Shown: piece by piece, positions 34,481 to 43,153 of the stretch
Layout: every line of letters starts with the position of its first letter
Numbering within the stretch: position 1 is the first letter of the stretch
NCBI GenBank assembly: GCA_964648365.1
Contig: CAZYLK010000025.1
Coordinates: 1 to 46,870 of the forward strand
DNA length: 46,870 nt
Source: SURF-32 sp964648365
GTDB taxonomy: Bacteria > Planctomycetota > Phycisphaerae > UBA1845
Reading direction: 5' to 3'
Translations under genes and position numbers: made by a program
Notes under the pieces: generated by a model
Database searches by the model: none
Seen by the model: the letters and a program-made list of their open reading frames with translations, nothing else
Told to the model about the DNA's origin: nothing

Positions 34481-35228
34481 GTGACCCTCGTCGAATCACC
34501 GCACACCGCGGCCGCCTGATCGTTTCCGAATGCCTTGCGGCGGCTCGCGTGTCGACACAGCCAATGGAGTGTCGGGTGTTCACCGAAAGCCAGGGCACTC
34601 CGGTGAACCACCCGACGCGACGTCCCCGCGACGTCTCCCCCGCTCGCATTCGGTGCTGGGATCCGCCCAACGACCGATCCAGGAGGGCACAGGCATCGAA
34701 CGCTCCTGGACATGCAGTTCGATGCACGGTTCAAAGTTTGATCCGGTCGACTCCGGCCGTACACCGCCGGGGTCAAGAATATGGTTGGGCACCCACCTGG
34801 GGCGGCGCGAGCCCCAGATGAGCACCACAACCCAACACCTCCCCCAATCGGTGTTGATCGACGGCATTGCGTGCCACTTACGCAACCTGGCGACCGTCAC
34901 TTGGCACTCCAGTCGCCCGCCGTCCCAAGTAACGCGACAGATCCGGCGGGAGTCCGCACGAAGGGCTTAAGAAAAAAACGCAATACGCGTCGGAACGCTG
35001 TCCGGACGCTGGAAATGCGGAGGGAGGCCACGGGCGCGGGGCACGGGTCGGCGTCAGCGGGCGCAGGCGCTGTCGCGTCCGCTTTGCGGCGGCAGTCTGC
35101 GCGGTGGCGGCGAACGGGCACCGCGGCATATCCGCGCGATCAGGGGAATGCGCGGCCGGCCGGCAGCAGCTTCCAGCCGGTGGAATCACGGCCTGGAAAG
35201 CCGAGCCACGCTTTCTTCAACAGGCTGC
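34481..35228. other. Intergenic region, no supported gene
   Basis: 748 bases between the efflux operon and the patatin operon, both on the minus strand. A hairpin CTGGGGC / GCCCCAG (34797-34817) lies in it. A run of seven A at 34971-34978 reads as a T-run on the minus strand after weak GC-rich pairing and may terminate the patatin transcript. Several open frames lack ribosome sites and known protein sequence. Confidence 0.45.
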
Positions 35229-36791
35229 TCAGGGCAGGATCGGCGCCGAGTTCTGGCCGGCCAGGCGCTGGAGATCGGGATGTTCGACGATCTGGCGGCG
35301 GCCCTCCTCGATGAGGGCGGCGACGTCCTCGGCCGGCAGGAAGAAGCTCGTGATCATTTCCATGAACCGGCCGCGGAGGGTGTCGTCCTTGATCCGGCGG
35401 AAGTTGACGTCCACCACGTACGTGTCGACCTGCGTCAGCGGCGAGCGCGGGACGGAGACGGCGCCGGGGCAGTGCTCCGCCAGCGCGCGATCGAACTCGT
35501 CGTGCATCCGACGAGCCTGCGTTTGCACGTCCAGCAGTGCATAATGCGTGACTGCCGACACCATCGTTGTGTTGTTGTAGATGCCAGTGTTGGCGGATGT
35601 AAGCACGGATGCGAAACGGCTGGGCGCGATCGCCGCCTTTTCAATGCTGTTGGCCCGTTGCGTGCCGGCATCGACAATGACGACGACCAGCGTCTTGATC
35701 CGGCCGTCCTCGATCATGCGGCGGATATAACCGCCCCGGAACTCCTGAATGAACGCGTGCAGGCCGAGATTGTCGGACAGCCCGCCGTCGAGCAGATAGA
35801 GATACTTATGATTGGCGGCGTCGAGCTCGATCTGATCCGGCGCATCCACCGGCGGCGGCTTCAGCAGGCTGCGCGCCCATCGCTCCTCAAGCGGGACGTA
35901 CAACCGCGAAGAATCCCCCAGCGCCTCGGTGATTGCCGCCTTCATAGGCTCGCCGGGGTAGTAATGCAGACGCGACGGCGTGAGCAGGAACGGAAAGGCC
36001 GACGACGCCGCCACCGCCCAACCCACCGGTAGCGGGCCCAGGTCGGAGCCGAGGATGTCGAAGCTGTCTTGCGTAAAGCAGAACGTCTGCTGGCGCGACA
36101 CGTCCGTCGCGTTGATTACGACGAAGGGTCTGCGTCCGCGGGCGAGCAGATCCGCGTAGGTTTTCTCCTTGAAAATCTGCTCGTCATAGTAGGCGGCCGC
36201 AACGTCGATGCTGTCGACGACGGGAAGCGGCATCCGCAGCAGGTTGAGCGGATTGAGTACGTGAAACAGCAGGTCGAGCTGGACGTTCCGGGTGAGGAAG
36301 CGCCTCTCAAAGTGACCATCGAAGAGTTCAGTCCCCCACAGCCCGTACCCCATCGCGGTAAAAGAGCCGCCGGAGACCGACGAGATGACGTCGACCTCAT
36401 CCAGCAGGCAGCGCGGCGGCGATGCGTCCGATGTCGCAGGCAATGGGATGTCCCGCAGGCCCTGGAGCACGCCGTAGGCCAGGCTCGCAGCCCGTGTTCC
36501 GCCGCCCGAAAAACCGATGAAGACGAACACGTCGTCCGTGTTGCCCTCGCCCGGCTGAAGCGCCTCGAAACGATAGCCGCCATCGGCATCGTAGTGCGAC
36601 AACTCGACGTTGCGGAAGCGCGACGTGCAGCCGATGTGTGAGACACCGCACAGGAGCAGAACCGACCAGACCGCCGCGCGACCTCCGCGGACCGCGCAAT
36701 TCGATCCGCCGCAGGGCTGGCGGCGTGACGGCCGCGGTTGCTCGATCCCGGCGGCGCTGCGAGGCCGCGCGTGCAGCGACTGTGGCGTCAC
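35229..36791 (-). CDS. Patatin-like phospholipase lipoprotein
   Basis: A 520-residue exported lipid acyl hydrolase. Hydrophobic segment WSVLLLCGVSHIGC with lipobox Cys55, after a basic, Pro/Arg-rich n-region. Oxyanion loop FIGFSGGGTRAASL (~91-104), nucleophile Ser140 in SSVSGGSF, and the Asp of the dyad in LDGGLSDNLGLHAF (~350). The start is a GTG that overlaps the upstream lipoprotein's stop as GTGA, so translation is coupled. Located at the outer membrane or periplasm by inference; phospholipid turnover or effector activity are possible. Longer than minimal bacterial patatins (~300). Confidence 0.88.
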   Translation of the reverse strand: MTPQSLHARPRSAAGIEQPRPSRRQPCGGSNCAVRGGRAAVWSVLLLCGVSHIGCTSRFRNVELSHYDADGGYRFEALQPGEGNTDDVFVFIGFSGGGTRAASLAYGVLQGLRDIPLPATSDASPPRCLLDEVDVISSVSGGSFTAMGYGLWGTELFDGHFERRFLTRNVQLDLLFHVLNPLNLLRMPLPVVDSIDVAAAYYDEQIFKEKTYADLLARGRRPFVVINATDVSRQQTFCFTQDSFDILGSDLGPLPVGWAVAASSAFPFLLTPSRLHYYPGEPMKAAITEALGDSSRLYVPLEERWARSLLKPPPVDAPDQIELDAANHKYLYLLDGGLSDNLGLHAFIQEFRGGYIRRMIEDGRIKTLVVVIVDAGTQRANSIEKAAIAPSRFASVLTSANTGIYNNTTMVSAVTHYALLDVQTQARRMHDEFDRALAEHCPGAVSVPRSPLTQVDTYVVDVNFRRIKDDTLRGRFMEMITSFFLPAEDVAALIEEGRRQIVEHPDLQRLAGQNSAPILP

Positions 36792-37948
36792 GGGGTTTCC
36801 CGCACGATGCCAAGGAGGCGCAGCGCGAGTTCGTCCAGTCCGCCTCCGATCTCTGCCAGTTGATCGCGGAAGGCCTGTGCAAGCTCGTCGATCAGCCCGT
36901 CGAACTCGCCACCGAGGAGGTCGAGGAGTTGTCGCAGCCGCTCTGCCGGCTCTTCGCCTTCGGGGTCGAACGAGGCCAGCCGCTCGTCGATGCGCTCGCG
37001 GATGTCGTCCTTGATCTGCGCGACGGACGCTTCCATTTCCGCCTGAATCCGCGCCCTCAGCGCGTCGATGTCGTCGGCGAATTGCACGCGGAGATCCTCA
37101 GCAACCTGATCCAGCCAGGCTTCGATCTCGTCAAGGCCGGGCCGCAACTCGATCAGCCCCTGAGCAACGCGTTCTCTGAGCGCTTCGAAACGGTCGTCGG
37201 CTTCGCTTCCGGCATCGTCTACCAGATCTTCGATCGCGCGGCGGACGCTTTCGCGAAACTCTTCCAGCCCAGAGGTCGCGTCGTCGATCGCGTCGCCGAG
37301 GCGCCGTTCGATGTCGTTCAGAAACGCGCGCAGCGCCTCCTCCGCCTCCGCGCGGACTTCGTCGGCATCGGGCAGGTCCAGCGCGTCACGCCGGGCCTGC
37401 AGCTCCTGAGCGAATGCGGCAACGTCCTCTTCGAGTTGGTTGATGAAATCCTGCACGCCGGATTCGAGACCGCTGCGGATCTCCCCGGCGCGTTCCCGAA
37501 GCTCTTCGCCGGTCGACTCCAGGTCGGCCTTCAGTTCGTCCAGCCGAACCTGAATCCGCGCCGCGGCCTCCTCCTTCGGCGTCGGCTGATTGACGCCGTT
37601 GACCCGCAGAACTTCCTCGACCTCTGCGACGAATGCGCCCGGGGAACACGGATCGCCGAAGTCGGATCGCGGAGTCAGTAGAAGCCGCGACTCCGTCCCC
37701 GGCGCCGTAATGGCGTCAAACGTGTCGCTGTAGAGGTCGGGATGCTGGAAAAGAACGAAGAGGCGGCCGTCGGCGGCCCTCCACTCGTGGCAGCCGTCGC
37801 CTGCATCCGACGCCTCGGCCGTCCCGTCCAGGACGAACGAGGTGCCCTCCGGGAACACCGAAACGTCTTCCGGCAGGTTGATGTCGATACAACCGCCGAT
37901 CGTCACCATCCACACGAAAGCGCACGCGGCCAGACGCGACCTATGCAT
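36788..37948 (-). CDS. Coiled-coil lipoprotein of unknown function
   Basis: A 386-residue lipoprotein: MHRSRLAACAFVWMVTIGGC with lipobox Cys20. An N-terminal ~110 residues of beta-like sequence with three Cys (GDGCHEW, FGDPCSPG) are followed by ~250 residues of acidic, Glu/Asp/Arg-rich helix with Leu heptads (about 130-380), predicted coiled coil resembling apolipoprotein-like repeats (LESGVQDFINQLEEDVAAF, REELRERAGEIRSGL type). GGGAG lies eight bases before the ATG. Coupled to the patatin gene by a GTGA overlap, so the two may work together on membranes, with the helix repeat binding lipid. No known family recognised. Confidence 0.82.
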   Translation of the reverse strand: MHRSRLAACAFVWMVTIGGCIDINLPEDVSVFPEGTSFVLDGTAEASDAGDGCHEWRAADGRLFVLFQHPDLYSDTFDAITAPGTESRLLLTPRSDFGDPCSPGAFVAEVEEVLRVNGVNQPTPKEEAAARIQVRLDELKADLESTGEELRERAGEIRSGLESGVQDFINQLEEDVAAFAQELQARRDALDLPDADEVRAEAEEALRAFLNDIERRLGDAIDDATSGLEEFRESVRRAIEDLVDDAGSEADDRFEALRERVAQGLIELRPGLDEIEAWLDQVAEDLRVQFADDIDALRARIQAEMEASVAQIKDDIRERIDERLASFDPEGEEPAERLRQLLDLLGGEFDGLIDELAQAFRDQLAEIGGGLDELALRLLGIVRETP

Positions 37949-38275
37949 CGACGATCTCCCAATTTCAACCCTGCGCGACCCGGCGACCGCCCTCGGGGAA
38001 CCGGTGCGGTCCAGTCACGGCGGCGTCGCACGTCGCCACGGGCATCCTCGACGCGGCGTCGCGCAGGCAGTTGCACATCAGCACATGCCTCGCACGGCGC
38101 GGAGGTTAACGATGCCGCGGTAAGTCGGCAAGGCGGCTTCCGGCCGCGGAGCCGCGCGGCCGTGGGGGCCAGGCGCAGGTTCGCCCGCGCGTTCGCACAT
38201 GCGCGGAGTGCCGACTCCTTCCCAACCCTGCTGAGAATGCGGCGGGGACGGTCGGTGCAACGTGGATCGCGGGGA
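37949..38275. other. Intergenic region, nothing recognised
   Basis: 327 bases between the glycosyltransferase stop and the coiled-coil lipoprotein start, both minus. GC-rich, no clear promoter, repeat or small gene beyond the GGGAG for the lipoprotein. Confidence 0.4.
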
Positions 38276-39397
38276 TCAGTGCGTCCCGGTCGCCCCCGCG
38301 ACGGCGTACAGTTGGGCATAGGCGTCGATCATGCCGTCGAGGGTCCAGTGCGCCGCGGCGTCGGCGTGTGCGGCCGCGCCGAGGCGGCGGCGCAGGGCAT
38401 CATCCGAAAGCAGCCGTCGGATGTGCCCCCCCAACGTCTCCGCGTCGTCGATGGGCGTCACGAGTCCGTTGTGCTCGTGACGAATGAGGTCGCGACAGCC
38501 GGGGGCGTCGGTCGTGACGATCGCACATCCGGCGGCCATGGCTTCCAGCAGCGCGTTGGGCAGGCCCTCCGTTCGCGATGGGAACGCGAAGACGTCGGCC
38601 GCGCGCAGCAGGCGCGGCACGTCGCCGCGCGTGCCCAGCAGCGTCACGCGTCCACCCAGTCCCAGGCGCTGAACCTGTTCGACGATGCGCGGACGGATGG
38701 GCCCGTCTCCGACGAGCAGCAGTCGCGGGCGGGTCGCGGCATCAACGTAACGCATCGCCTCCACGAGGGTGTCCACGCCCTTGATCGGGTCGAGACGACC
38801 GACCCAGAGGATCACGCGGTCCGCGGCAGCGACGCCGAGTTCCGCTCGATCGATCGGTGCGACCGCCTGAATGCGCGCCACGTCCACCCCCCCCCGAACC
38901 AGGCGCAGGCGCGACGGGTCAATGCCTGCCTTCGCCTGGAGGTGGTCGATCACTGAAGGAGAGTTGCCGATGGTCCATCGGCAGCCGCGATGGGTCCAGC
39001 GATCCACAAGCAGGTGCCAGCGGCGCTCGATCTCGACCGTCTGAATCTCGCACAGCACGCGTTCCGCCGGGATGGCCGCCAGTCGCGCCGCCCAGCGAGA
39101 CGCAAGGTTGGCGTGGAAGAGCAGCGCGTGAACCAGCGTGGGTCGATGCCGCCGGAACAGCCGAGCAAGCCGCCAGATAACACGCAGATCGAGCCCCCCC
39201 CTGCCGCCGCAGGAATCGACGCTGATCCCGGCCGCTTCCAGCCGTGCGGCCACCGGGCCGGGCGGGGCCAGCGTGACGACGCGCACAACCAGCTTCCGCG
39301 CGTGCATGGCGGTCGCCAGTCGCAGCAGATGCAGCGGGACGCCGCCGACCTGGAGGTCGGTGATGACGTACATTACATCGAGGGCCGCGGGCGTCAC
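38276..39397 (-). CDS. Family 4-like glycosyltransferase
   Basis: A 373-residue GT-B glycosyltransferase. N-terminal acceptor domain starts MYVITDLQVGGVPLHLLRLA with the Gly-Gly loop. The donor domain holds VILWVGRLDPIKGVDTLVEAM, LLLVGDGPIRP and the nucleotide-sugar motif RTEGLPNALLEAMAAGCAIVTTDAPG. The GTG at 39397 overlaps the upstream nuclease stop (GTGA); an ATG eight codons later (39373) is the alternative, near the first beta strand. It is likely cytoplasmic or membrane-associated and makes a surface polysaccharide or lipid-linked sugar; substrate unknown. Coupling to a nuclease gene is unusual. Confidence 0.88.
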   Translation of the reverse strand: MTPAALDVMYVITDLQVGGVPLHLLRLATAMHARKLVVRVVTLAPPGPVAARLEAAGISVDSCGGRGGLDLRVIWRLARLFRRHRPTLVHALLFHANLASRWAARLAAIPAERVLCEIQTVEIERRWHLLVDRWTHRGCRWTIGNSPSVIDHLQAKAGIDPSRLRLVRGGVDVARIQAVAPIDRAELGVAAADRVILWVGRLDPIKGVDTLVEAMRYVDAATRPRLLLVGDGPIRPRIVEQVQRLGLGGRVTLLGTRGDVPRLLRAADVFAFPSRTEGLPNALLEAMAAGCAIVTTDAPGCRDLIRHEHNGLVTPIDDAETLGGHIRRLLSDDALRRRLGAAAHADAAAHWTLDGMIDAYAQLYAVAGATGTH

Positions 39398-40194
39398 GAG
39401 CCGGCTCCGGTCACGACGCCGCCACCTTCTTGGCGCGACGGCACGCCAGAGGCCGCGAACCCGACGTCGAACCACCGTGCGCCGGTGCTCGGTTGCTCGG
39501 GCGGGATCGGCGCGCCACTCGAACAGCCGCCGGCGGCGATGGCGGCGCCGTGTGACGCTGCGGCGCGTCGCTCGACTGCCGGAGCCGGGCGGCCATAACG
39601 GCCGATCGCGCCCGTCGTCGAATCCGTCATGAGCCTGGCCGTCAGCGCTCGCGCGATCGCCCCCTCGACGGTGCTCGTGTCTGCCACTTCCTGCCACACG
39701 GCCTTGCGCACCACCCTGACATGGATCCCATCGTCCACCACCCATCCCCACCGGCGCGGAAGCTCATGCGTCCGAATGAGCTTCGGCGTCGTCATGACGT
39801 AGTGGAAGTTGGCGAAGGGCCGGATCAGGCAGGTGTCGAACTTGCCGAGGGCGGGGCTGGCGTGTCGCCAGCGGCGGCGTCGGCTCGAGCCCACCCCGCG
39901 ACGGGCGCGCTCCTCAAGGGCGAAAGCGAAGTGCATCTGCCGGCCCAGATCGTGAAGAAAGTCGGCGCGGGACGCTTTGCACTCGACGAAAACCACATGG
40001 TGCCGATCGACCGCCTCTGAGGGGCCGAAGTTCGGATCGCGCGGGTTGCGGCGCTTCCAGCGCCCGGCCGCCACGACGTCCACAACGCCGACGGACGGAA
40101 CGATCACTTCTTCCGCCACGGCCGCGTAGCCCGATTCCCACAGCCACCTGCCGGCGGCCGCCTTCAACTCGCGGTGGACGTGTCCCTCCGGCAT
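39394..40194 (-). CDS. MmcB-like putative endonuclease (PD-(D/E)xK type)
   Basis: A 266-residue protein. The nuclease-like core is VGVVDVVAAG (Asp39) and VVFVECKASRADFLHDLGRQ (Glu71, Lys73), matching the D...ExK signature and the CExKxSRADF motif of MmcB/DUF-type DNA-repair endonucleases. The core ends near residue 190. After about 95 residues a short Arg/Ser-rich insertion (SSRRRRWRHASPAL) is encoded by a palindrome. The last ~75 residues are low-complexity Ala/Gly/Pro, with no domain visible. AGGA lies before the ATG. Coupled to the glycosyltransferase by overlap. DNA repair role is inferred from family resemblance. Confidence 0.72.
   Translation of the reverse strand: MPEGHVHRELKAAAGRWLWESGYAAVAEEVIVPSVGVVDVVAAGRWKRRNPRDPNFGPSEAVDRHHVVFVECKASRADFLHDLGRQMHFAFALEERARRGVGSSRRRRWRHASPALGKFDTCLIRPFANFHYVMTTPKLIRTHELPRRWGWVVDDGIHVRVVRKAVWQEVADTSTVEGAIARALTARLMTDSTTGAIGRYGRPAPAVERRAAASHGAAIAAGGCSSGAPIPPEQPSTGARWFDVGFAASGVPSRQEGGGVVTGAGS
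39856..39872. repeat. Palindrome GCTGGCGTGTCGCCAGC inside the nuclease gene
   Basis: A perfect 7-bp stem with loop TGT. It encodes part of the insertion RHASPAL between two conserved stretches of the MmcB-like protein. It is one of several hairpins found inside coding sequence in this window. Confidence 0.65.
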
Positions 40195-40508
40195 CCGTGG
40201 GTTCCTGTACTCGGCACTGCACGAAAGCGTCTGCCCGAGGGATACCCGCGAAGGCAGTTGTTAGCAAGATGTTAGCAGTGGGTCGATCGGCCGCCCGTCG
40301 CCTGCTACGATTCGTCCCATAACTGGAAGCGGCCGCGAGAGTCGCCGCCGCTGCGGCGATTGCGCAGTACAATCGCCGCAGAATGTGCGGTGAAAGATGA
40401 CCTACATCCTGTCCGCTTCGCCCCGGCTTCCGATAAACCGGCACTCGTAAACTCGGGCTGCCCCCGCGCCCGATAAGGCCGTAGAAGCCATCTGGAGGTT
40501 TCACGGCT
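40195..40508. other. Divergent region and leader of a small membrane gene
   Basis: 314 bases. A direct repeat TTAGCA...TTAGCA lies at about 40261-40276 and might be an operator. A perfect 10-bp hairpin, TGCGGCGATT / AATCGCCGCA, is at 40352-40380. A shorter stem TCGGGC / GCCCGA lies near 40453-40475, and GGAGG precedes the start at 40509. The leader looks structured, but I cannot match it to a known riboswitch class. Confidence 0.4.
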
Positions 40509-40703
40509 ATGAGTGCTGTCGCTTTACATTTCCCGTTCGCGTCGGATCACCGGCGGCGGATCGGTTGCTACCGAGGCCGACGCAGCCGGCCGTGGACGCC
40601 CGCCCTGCGGCTGGCGATCCGCGTGACCTTCATCGCGGTTCTGCTGGCGGCGCCGCTGGCGCTGGGCGCGCTGTTCTACATCGCCCGCGCTGCGGGCGGA
40701 TAG
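40509..40703 (+). CDS. Small single-helix membrane protein
   Basis: A 64-residue predicted protein. A basic, Arg-rich N-terminal half (HRRRIGCYRGRRSRPW) precedes one hydrophobic helix (VTFIAVLLAAPLALGALFYIA, about 40-60). TGGAGG lies ten bases before the ATG and codon third positions are GC-rich as in neighbours. It is alone on the plus strand, convergent with the ABC permease gene. No family recognised; it could still be a chance frame. Confidence 0.5.
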   Translation: MSAVALHFPFASDHRRRIGCYRGRRSRPWTPALRLAIRVTFIAVLLAAPLALGALFYIARAAGG

Positions 40704-40807
40704 GGCCGGAGACGGGCCGCACGCCGGAACAGCCACGGCGGTCGTGCGCCCGCGCCGGGTCACCAGCACCGGCACCTACCCGTACCGGCCGCACGGAAGG
40801 TTCAGGT

Positions 40808-43153
40808 TCATTCGTACCGAATCGCTTCAATGATCGGCATGGACGCGGCGCGGCGGGCGGGAAACATCGCGGCCGCCACGGCCGTCACCAGTGCCGCGAC
40901 AACGGCCGCGATCAGCAAGGAGTAGTGAACGCTGAAGTCGATGCGGTAGCCCGTCACGGCGTGATGACTGGCCCACATCGCGATGGCCAGCAGGAAGCCC
41001 AACGCCACGCCGGGCACGAGAGCCGTCACAACCATGGCGGCCGCGGCGGCGACGATCATGCGCCGCACCTGACGCCGCGTCATGGCGACGGCCCGCATCA
41101 AGGCGATCTGCCGCATCTGCTCGATCACGTGGGTCGTCAGCGTGTTGACCGTGCCCAGCGAGGCGACGACGAACACGAAGGCGATGATCACCCAGGAGGC
41201 GCCGACCACGCCCGCCATCGCAGCATCGACCATCGCCCGAAAGTCGTCCATCGACTCGACCTCGAAACCATCCGTGGCGCCCAGCGAACGCAGCGCGTCG
41301 CCCAGCGCCTCGCGCTGGCCTGGCGCGGCCGTGACCATCCACACGTGAACGCCGCGAATGCCGAACGCCTCCACACCCACCGGCCAGGCGAGTTCCATCA
41401 TCATCCCCCCCCCGGTGTAGCTGGACAGCAGCGCGGCCACGGTGAACGGGCGCTCTCCCTGAAGCGTCTGCACCGTCACCGTATCCCCGACGCGCACGTG
41501 GAACTTCTGCGCCAGGACGGAACCGATGGCCAACTCGCCGGCCAGCAGCCGTCCGTACAGCGCTTCGGGGTCGCCGTCAGCGACTTCGAGCGGGATCGGG
41601 CCTGGGCCGGTGTGCGAGCTGATCTGCGCGACGACGGGCAGGCCGCTGACGCGCGTCGTCGTCCAGCTCATCTTGTCGGCCACGGCCACGCTGCCGAGTG
41701 CCGACAGATCCGCCCCGAGCGACTCCGGCAGGGACGGGGCGGACAGCGTCCCGAGATCGGGCTGGAGCCGGCGGACGAAGTAGTCATATTTCGCGATGTG
41801 GTCGACCCACTGGCGGATGTCTTCGACGCTGCTGATGAGCGAATTGCCGAAGCCGAACGAGATGACCACGCAGATCGCCAGCACGGCGATGGTCAGGCTG
41901 GTGCGAAGTCGGTGGCGGCGCAGGTCGCGGATCGCCAGCCGCCCGCCGACGCCGGCCAGCCGGGTCAGCGCGGCTTCCAGCGGGCGAGACAGGCGGGCGA
42001 ACGTCGCCGGCACGATCAGCGCCGCGCCGATCAGCCCGAAGGCCATCGCCGGTGGAAGCATCGGGGCGAGCGTCTCGATGGGCAGCCACGTGCGGACGAG
42101 CGCGACCGTCGCCAGGACGGGAAAGGCAATGCACAGCAGGCCCGCGCGGTGCAGCCACGGCGATGCGTCGTCGTGCTTTCCGGCGTCGCGGCGATCGTCC
42201 AGTGCGTCCAGCGGCGATCGCACGCTGCAACGCTTCGCCGGCAGGATCGTCGCCGCCAGCGCCACGCCCGGACCGAGGATCAGACAGAGCGCAACCGGCT
42301 GCCACGTGAGTCGCACGGCCGGAAGGGTAGCGCTGACGATGGATGCAACGATGGTATTGAGCAGTACCGACAGGCCGAAGCCGAGCGCCATGCCCAGGAC
42401 CGTTCCGACGCCGCCCAGCAGCGCGGCCTCTCCGATCAGCATCCGCACAAGCTGCGCGCGCGTCATCCCCAGCGCTCGCATCAGCGCAAATGATCGTGCA
42501 CGATCCGAGAGTCCCATCAGGAACGAGTTGAGGATCACGAACGTGCCCGCCACCAGCGAGACGAAGCTCAGCACNNNNNNNNNNNNNNNNNNNNNNNNNN
42601 NNNNNNNNNNNNNNNNNNNNNNNNNNNNNNNNNNNNNNNNNNNNNNNNNNNNNNNNNNNNNNNNNNNNNNNNNNCCGCCGCTTCCCAGAAACGTGATCGT
42701 CTGGCCCACGCCCGTGTCGAGCCGTGCCGCAAGGACCGCAGGAATAACGACCGTGTCCGAACCGTCGAACATGCGCCCGTCGCTGAGTCGATAGTCGCGC
42801 AGCGCCTGGTCGCGAGCGGGATCGACGCCGAGCACGGTGATGGCCGTCCAGCTTCCGGGCGTGGTCAGCGCGGCCGAGGCGATGGTCACCGGCGAGGCAG
42901 CCGCGACCCCGGGCGTGCCCGCGACTTGATCGATGAGTCCGACATCGAACACGCCGTATCCCGCGGCGACGATTTCGAGTTCCGCCTTGCCGGCCAGGTC
43001 AGAAAACATCTGCCGATAGGCGTCGCGCGTGGTGCCGAGCGCGATGGAGATGCCGAAGATCGCGGCCACGCCGATGGCGATGCCGCAGACGGCCAGCAGC
43101 GTCCGGCCCGGACGGCGGCGCATGTAGCGCCGGCTGTAGCGCTGAACGATCAT
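40808..43153 (-). CDS. FtsX/MacB-type ABC transporter permease (interrupted by gap)
   Basis: A permease of the lipoprotein- or peptide-export class. The N-terminal helix (RTLLAVCGIAIGVAAIFGIS, ~18-37) leads to a periplasmic MacB-like domain that is cut by a 100-base N run. Afterwards come FtsX helices (VLSFVSLVAGTFVILNSFLMG and following), a second copy (RHRLRTSLTIAVLAICVVIS, ~430) with its own periplasmic domain, and a final FtsX set ending RRAASMPIIEAIRYE. Eight or more helices, as in duplicated FtsX permeases of ~800 residues. The frame is open on both sides of the gap, but the true length there is unknown. ATG overlaps the ATPase stop (ATGA). Confidence 0.85.
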   Translation of the reverse strand: MIVQRYSRRYMRRRPGRTLLAVCGIAIGVAAIFGISIALGTTRDAYRQMFSDLAGKAELEIVAAGYGVFDVGLIDQVAGTPGVAAASPVTIASAALTTPGSWTAITVLGVDPARDQALRDYRLSDGRMFDGSDTVVIPAVLAARLDTGVGQTITFLGSGXXXXXXXXXXXXXXXXXXXXXXXXXXXXXXXXXXVLSFVSLVAGTFVILNSFLMGLSDRARSFALMRALGMTRAQLVRMLIGEAALLGGVGTVLGMALGFGLSVLLNTIVASIVSATLPAVRLTWQPVALCLILGPGVALAATILPAKRCSVRSPLDALDDRRDAGKHDDASPWLHRAGLLCIAFPVLATVALVRTWLPIETLAPMLPPAMAFGLIGAALIVPATFARLSRPLEAALTRLAGVGGRLAIRDLRRHRLRTSLTIAVLAICVVISFGFGNSLISSVEDIRQWVDHIAKYDYFVRRLQPDLGTLSAPSLPESLGADLSALGSVAVADKMSWTTTRVSGLPVVAQISSHTGPGPIPLEVADGDPEALYGRLLAGELAIGSVLAQKFHVRVGDTVTVQTLQGERPFTVAALLSSYTGGGMMMELAWPVGVEAFGIRGVHVWMVTAAPGQREALGDALRSLGATDGFEVESMDDFRAMVDAAMAGVVGASWVIIAFVFVVASLGTVNTLTTHVIEQMRQIALMRAVAMTRRQVRRMIVAAAAAMVVTALVPGVALGFLLAIAMWASHHAVTGYRIDFSVHYSLLIAAVVAALVTAVAAAMFPARRAASMPIIEAIRYE
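42575..42674. other. Assembly gap (100 N)
   Basis: A run of exactly 100 N inside the permease gene, probably a scaffold gap of arbitrary size. It removes part of the first periplasmic domain and perhaps more. Confidence 0.98.

Noticed and set aside
32216..34519. 767-codon plus-strand frame across the pump and adaptor genes
   Set aside because: It spans two real genes and their gap antisense and has no ribosome site or family motif.
40430..40508. Cyclic-di-GMP (GEMM) riboswitch before the 64-residue gene
   Set aside because: GGGCTGCC-like bases are present, but the conserved CGCAAAGC core and receptor helices are missing.
40565..42493. 642-codon plus-strand frame opposite the FtsX permease
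   Set aside because: Composition is His/Arg/Gln-rich as expected of a shadow; FtsX helices lie on the minus strand.
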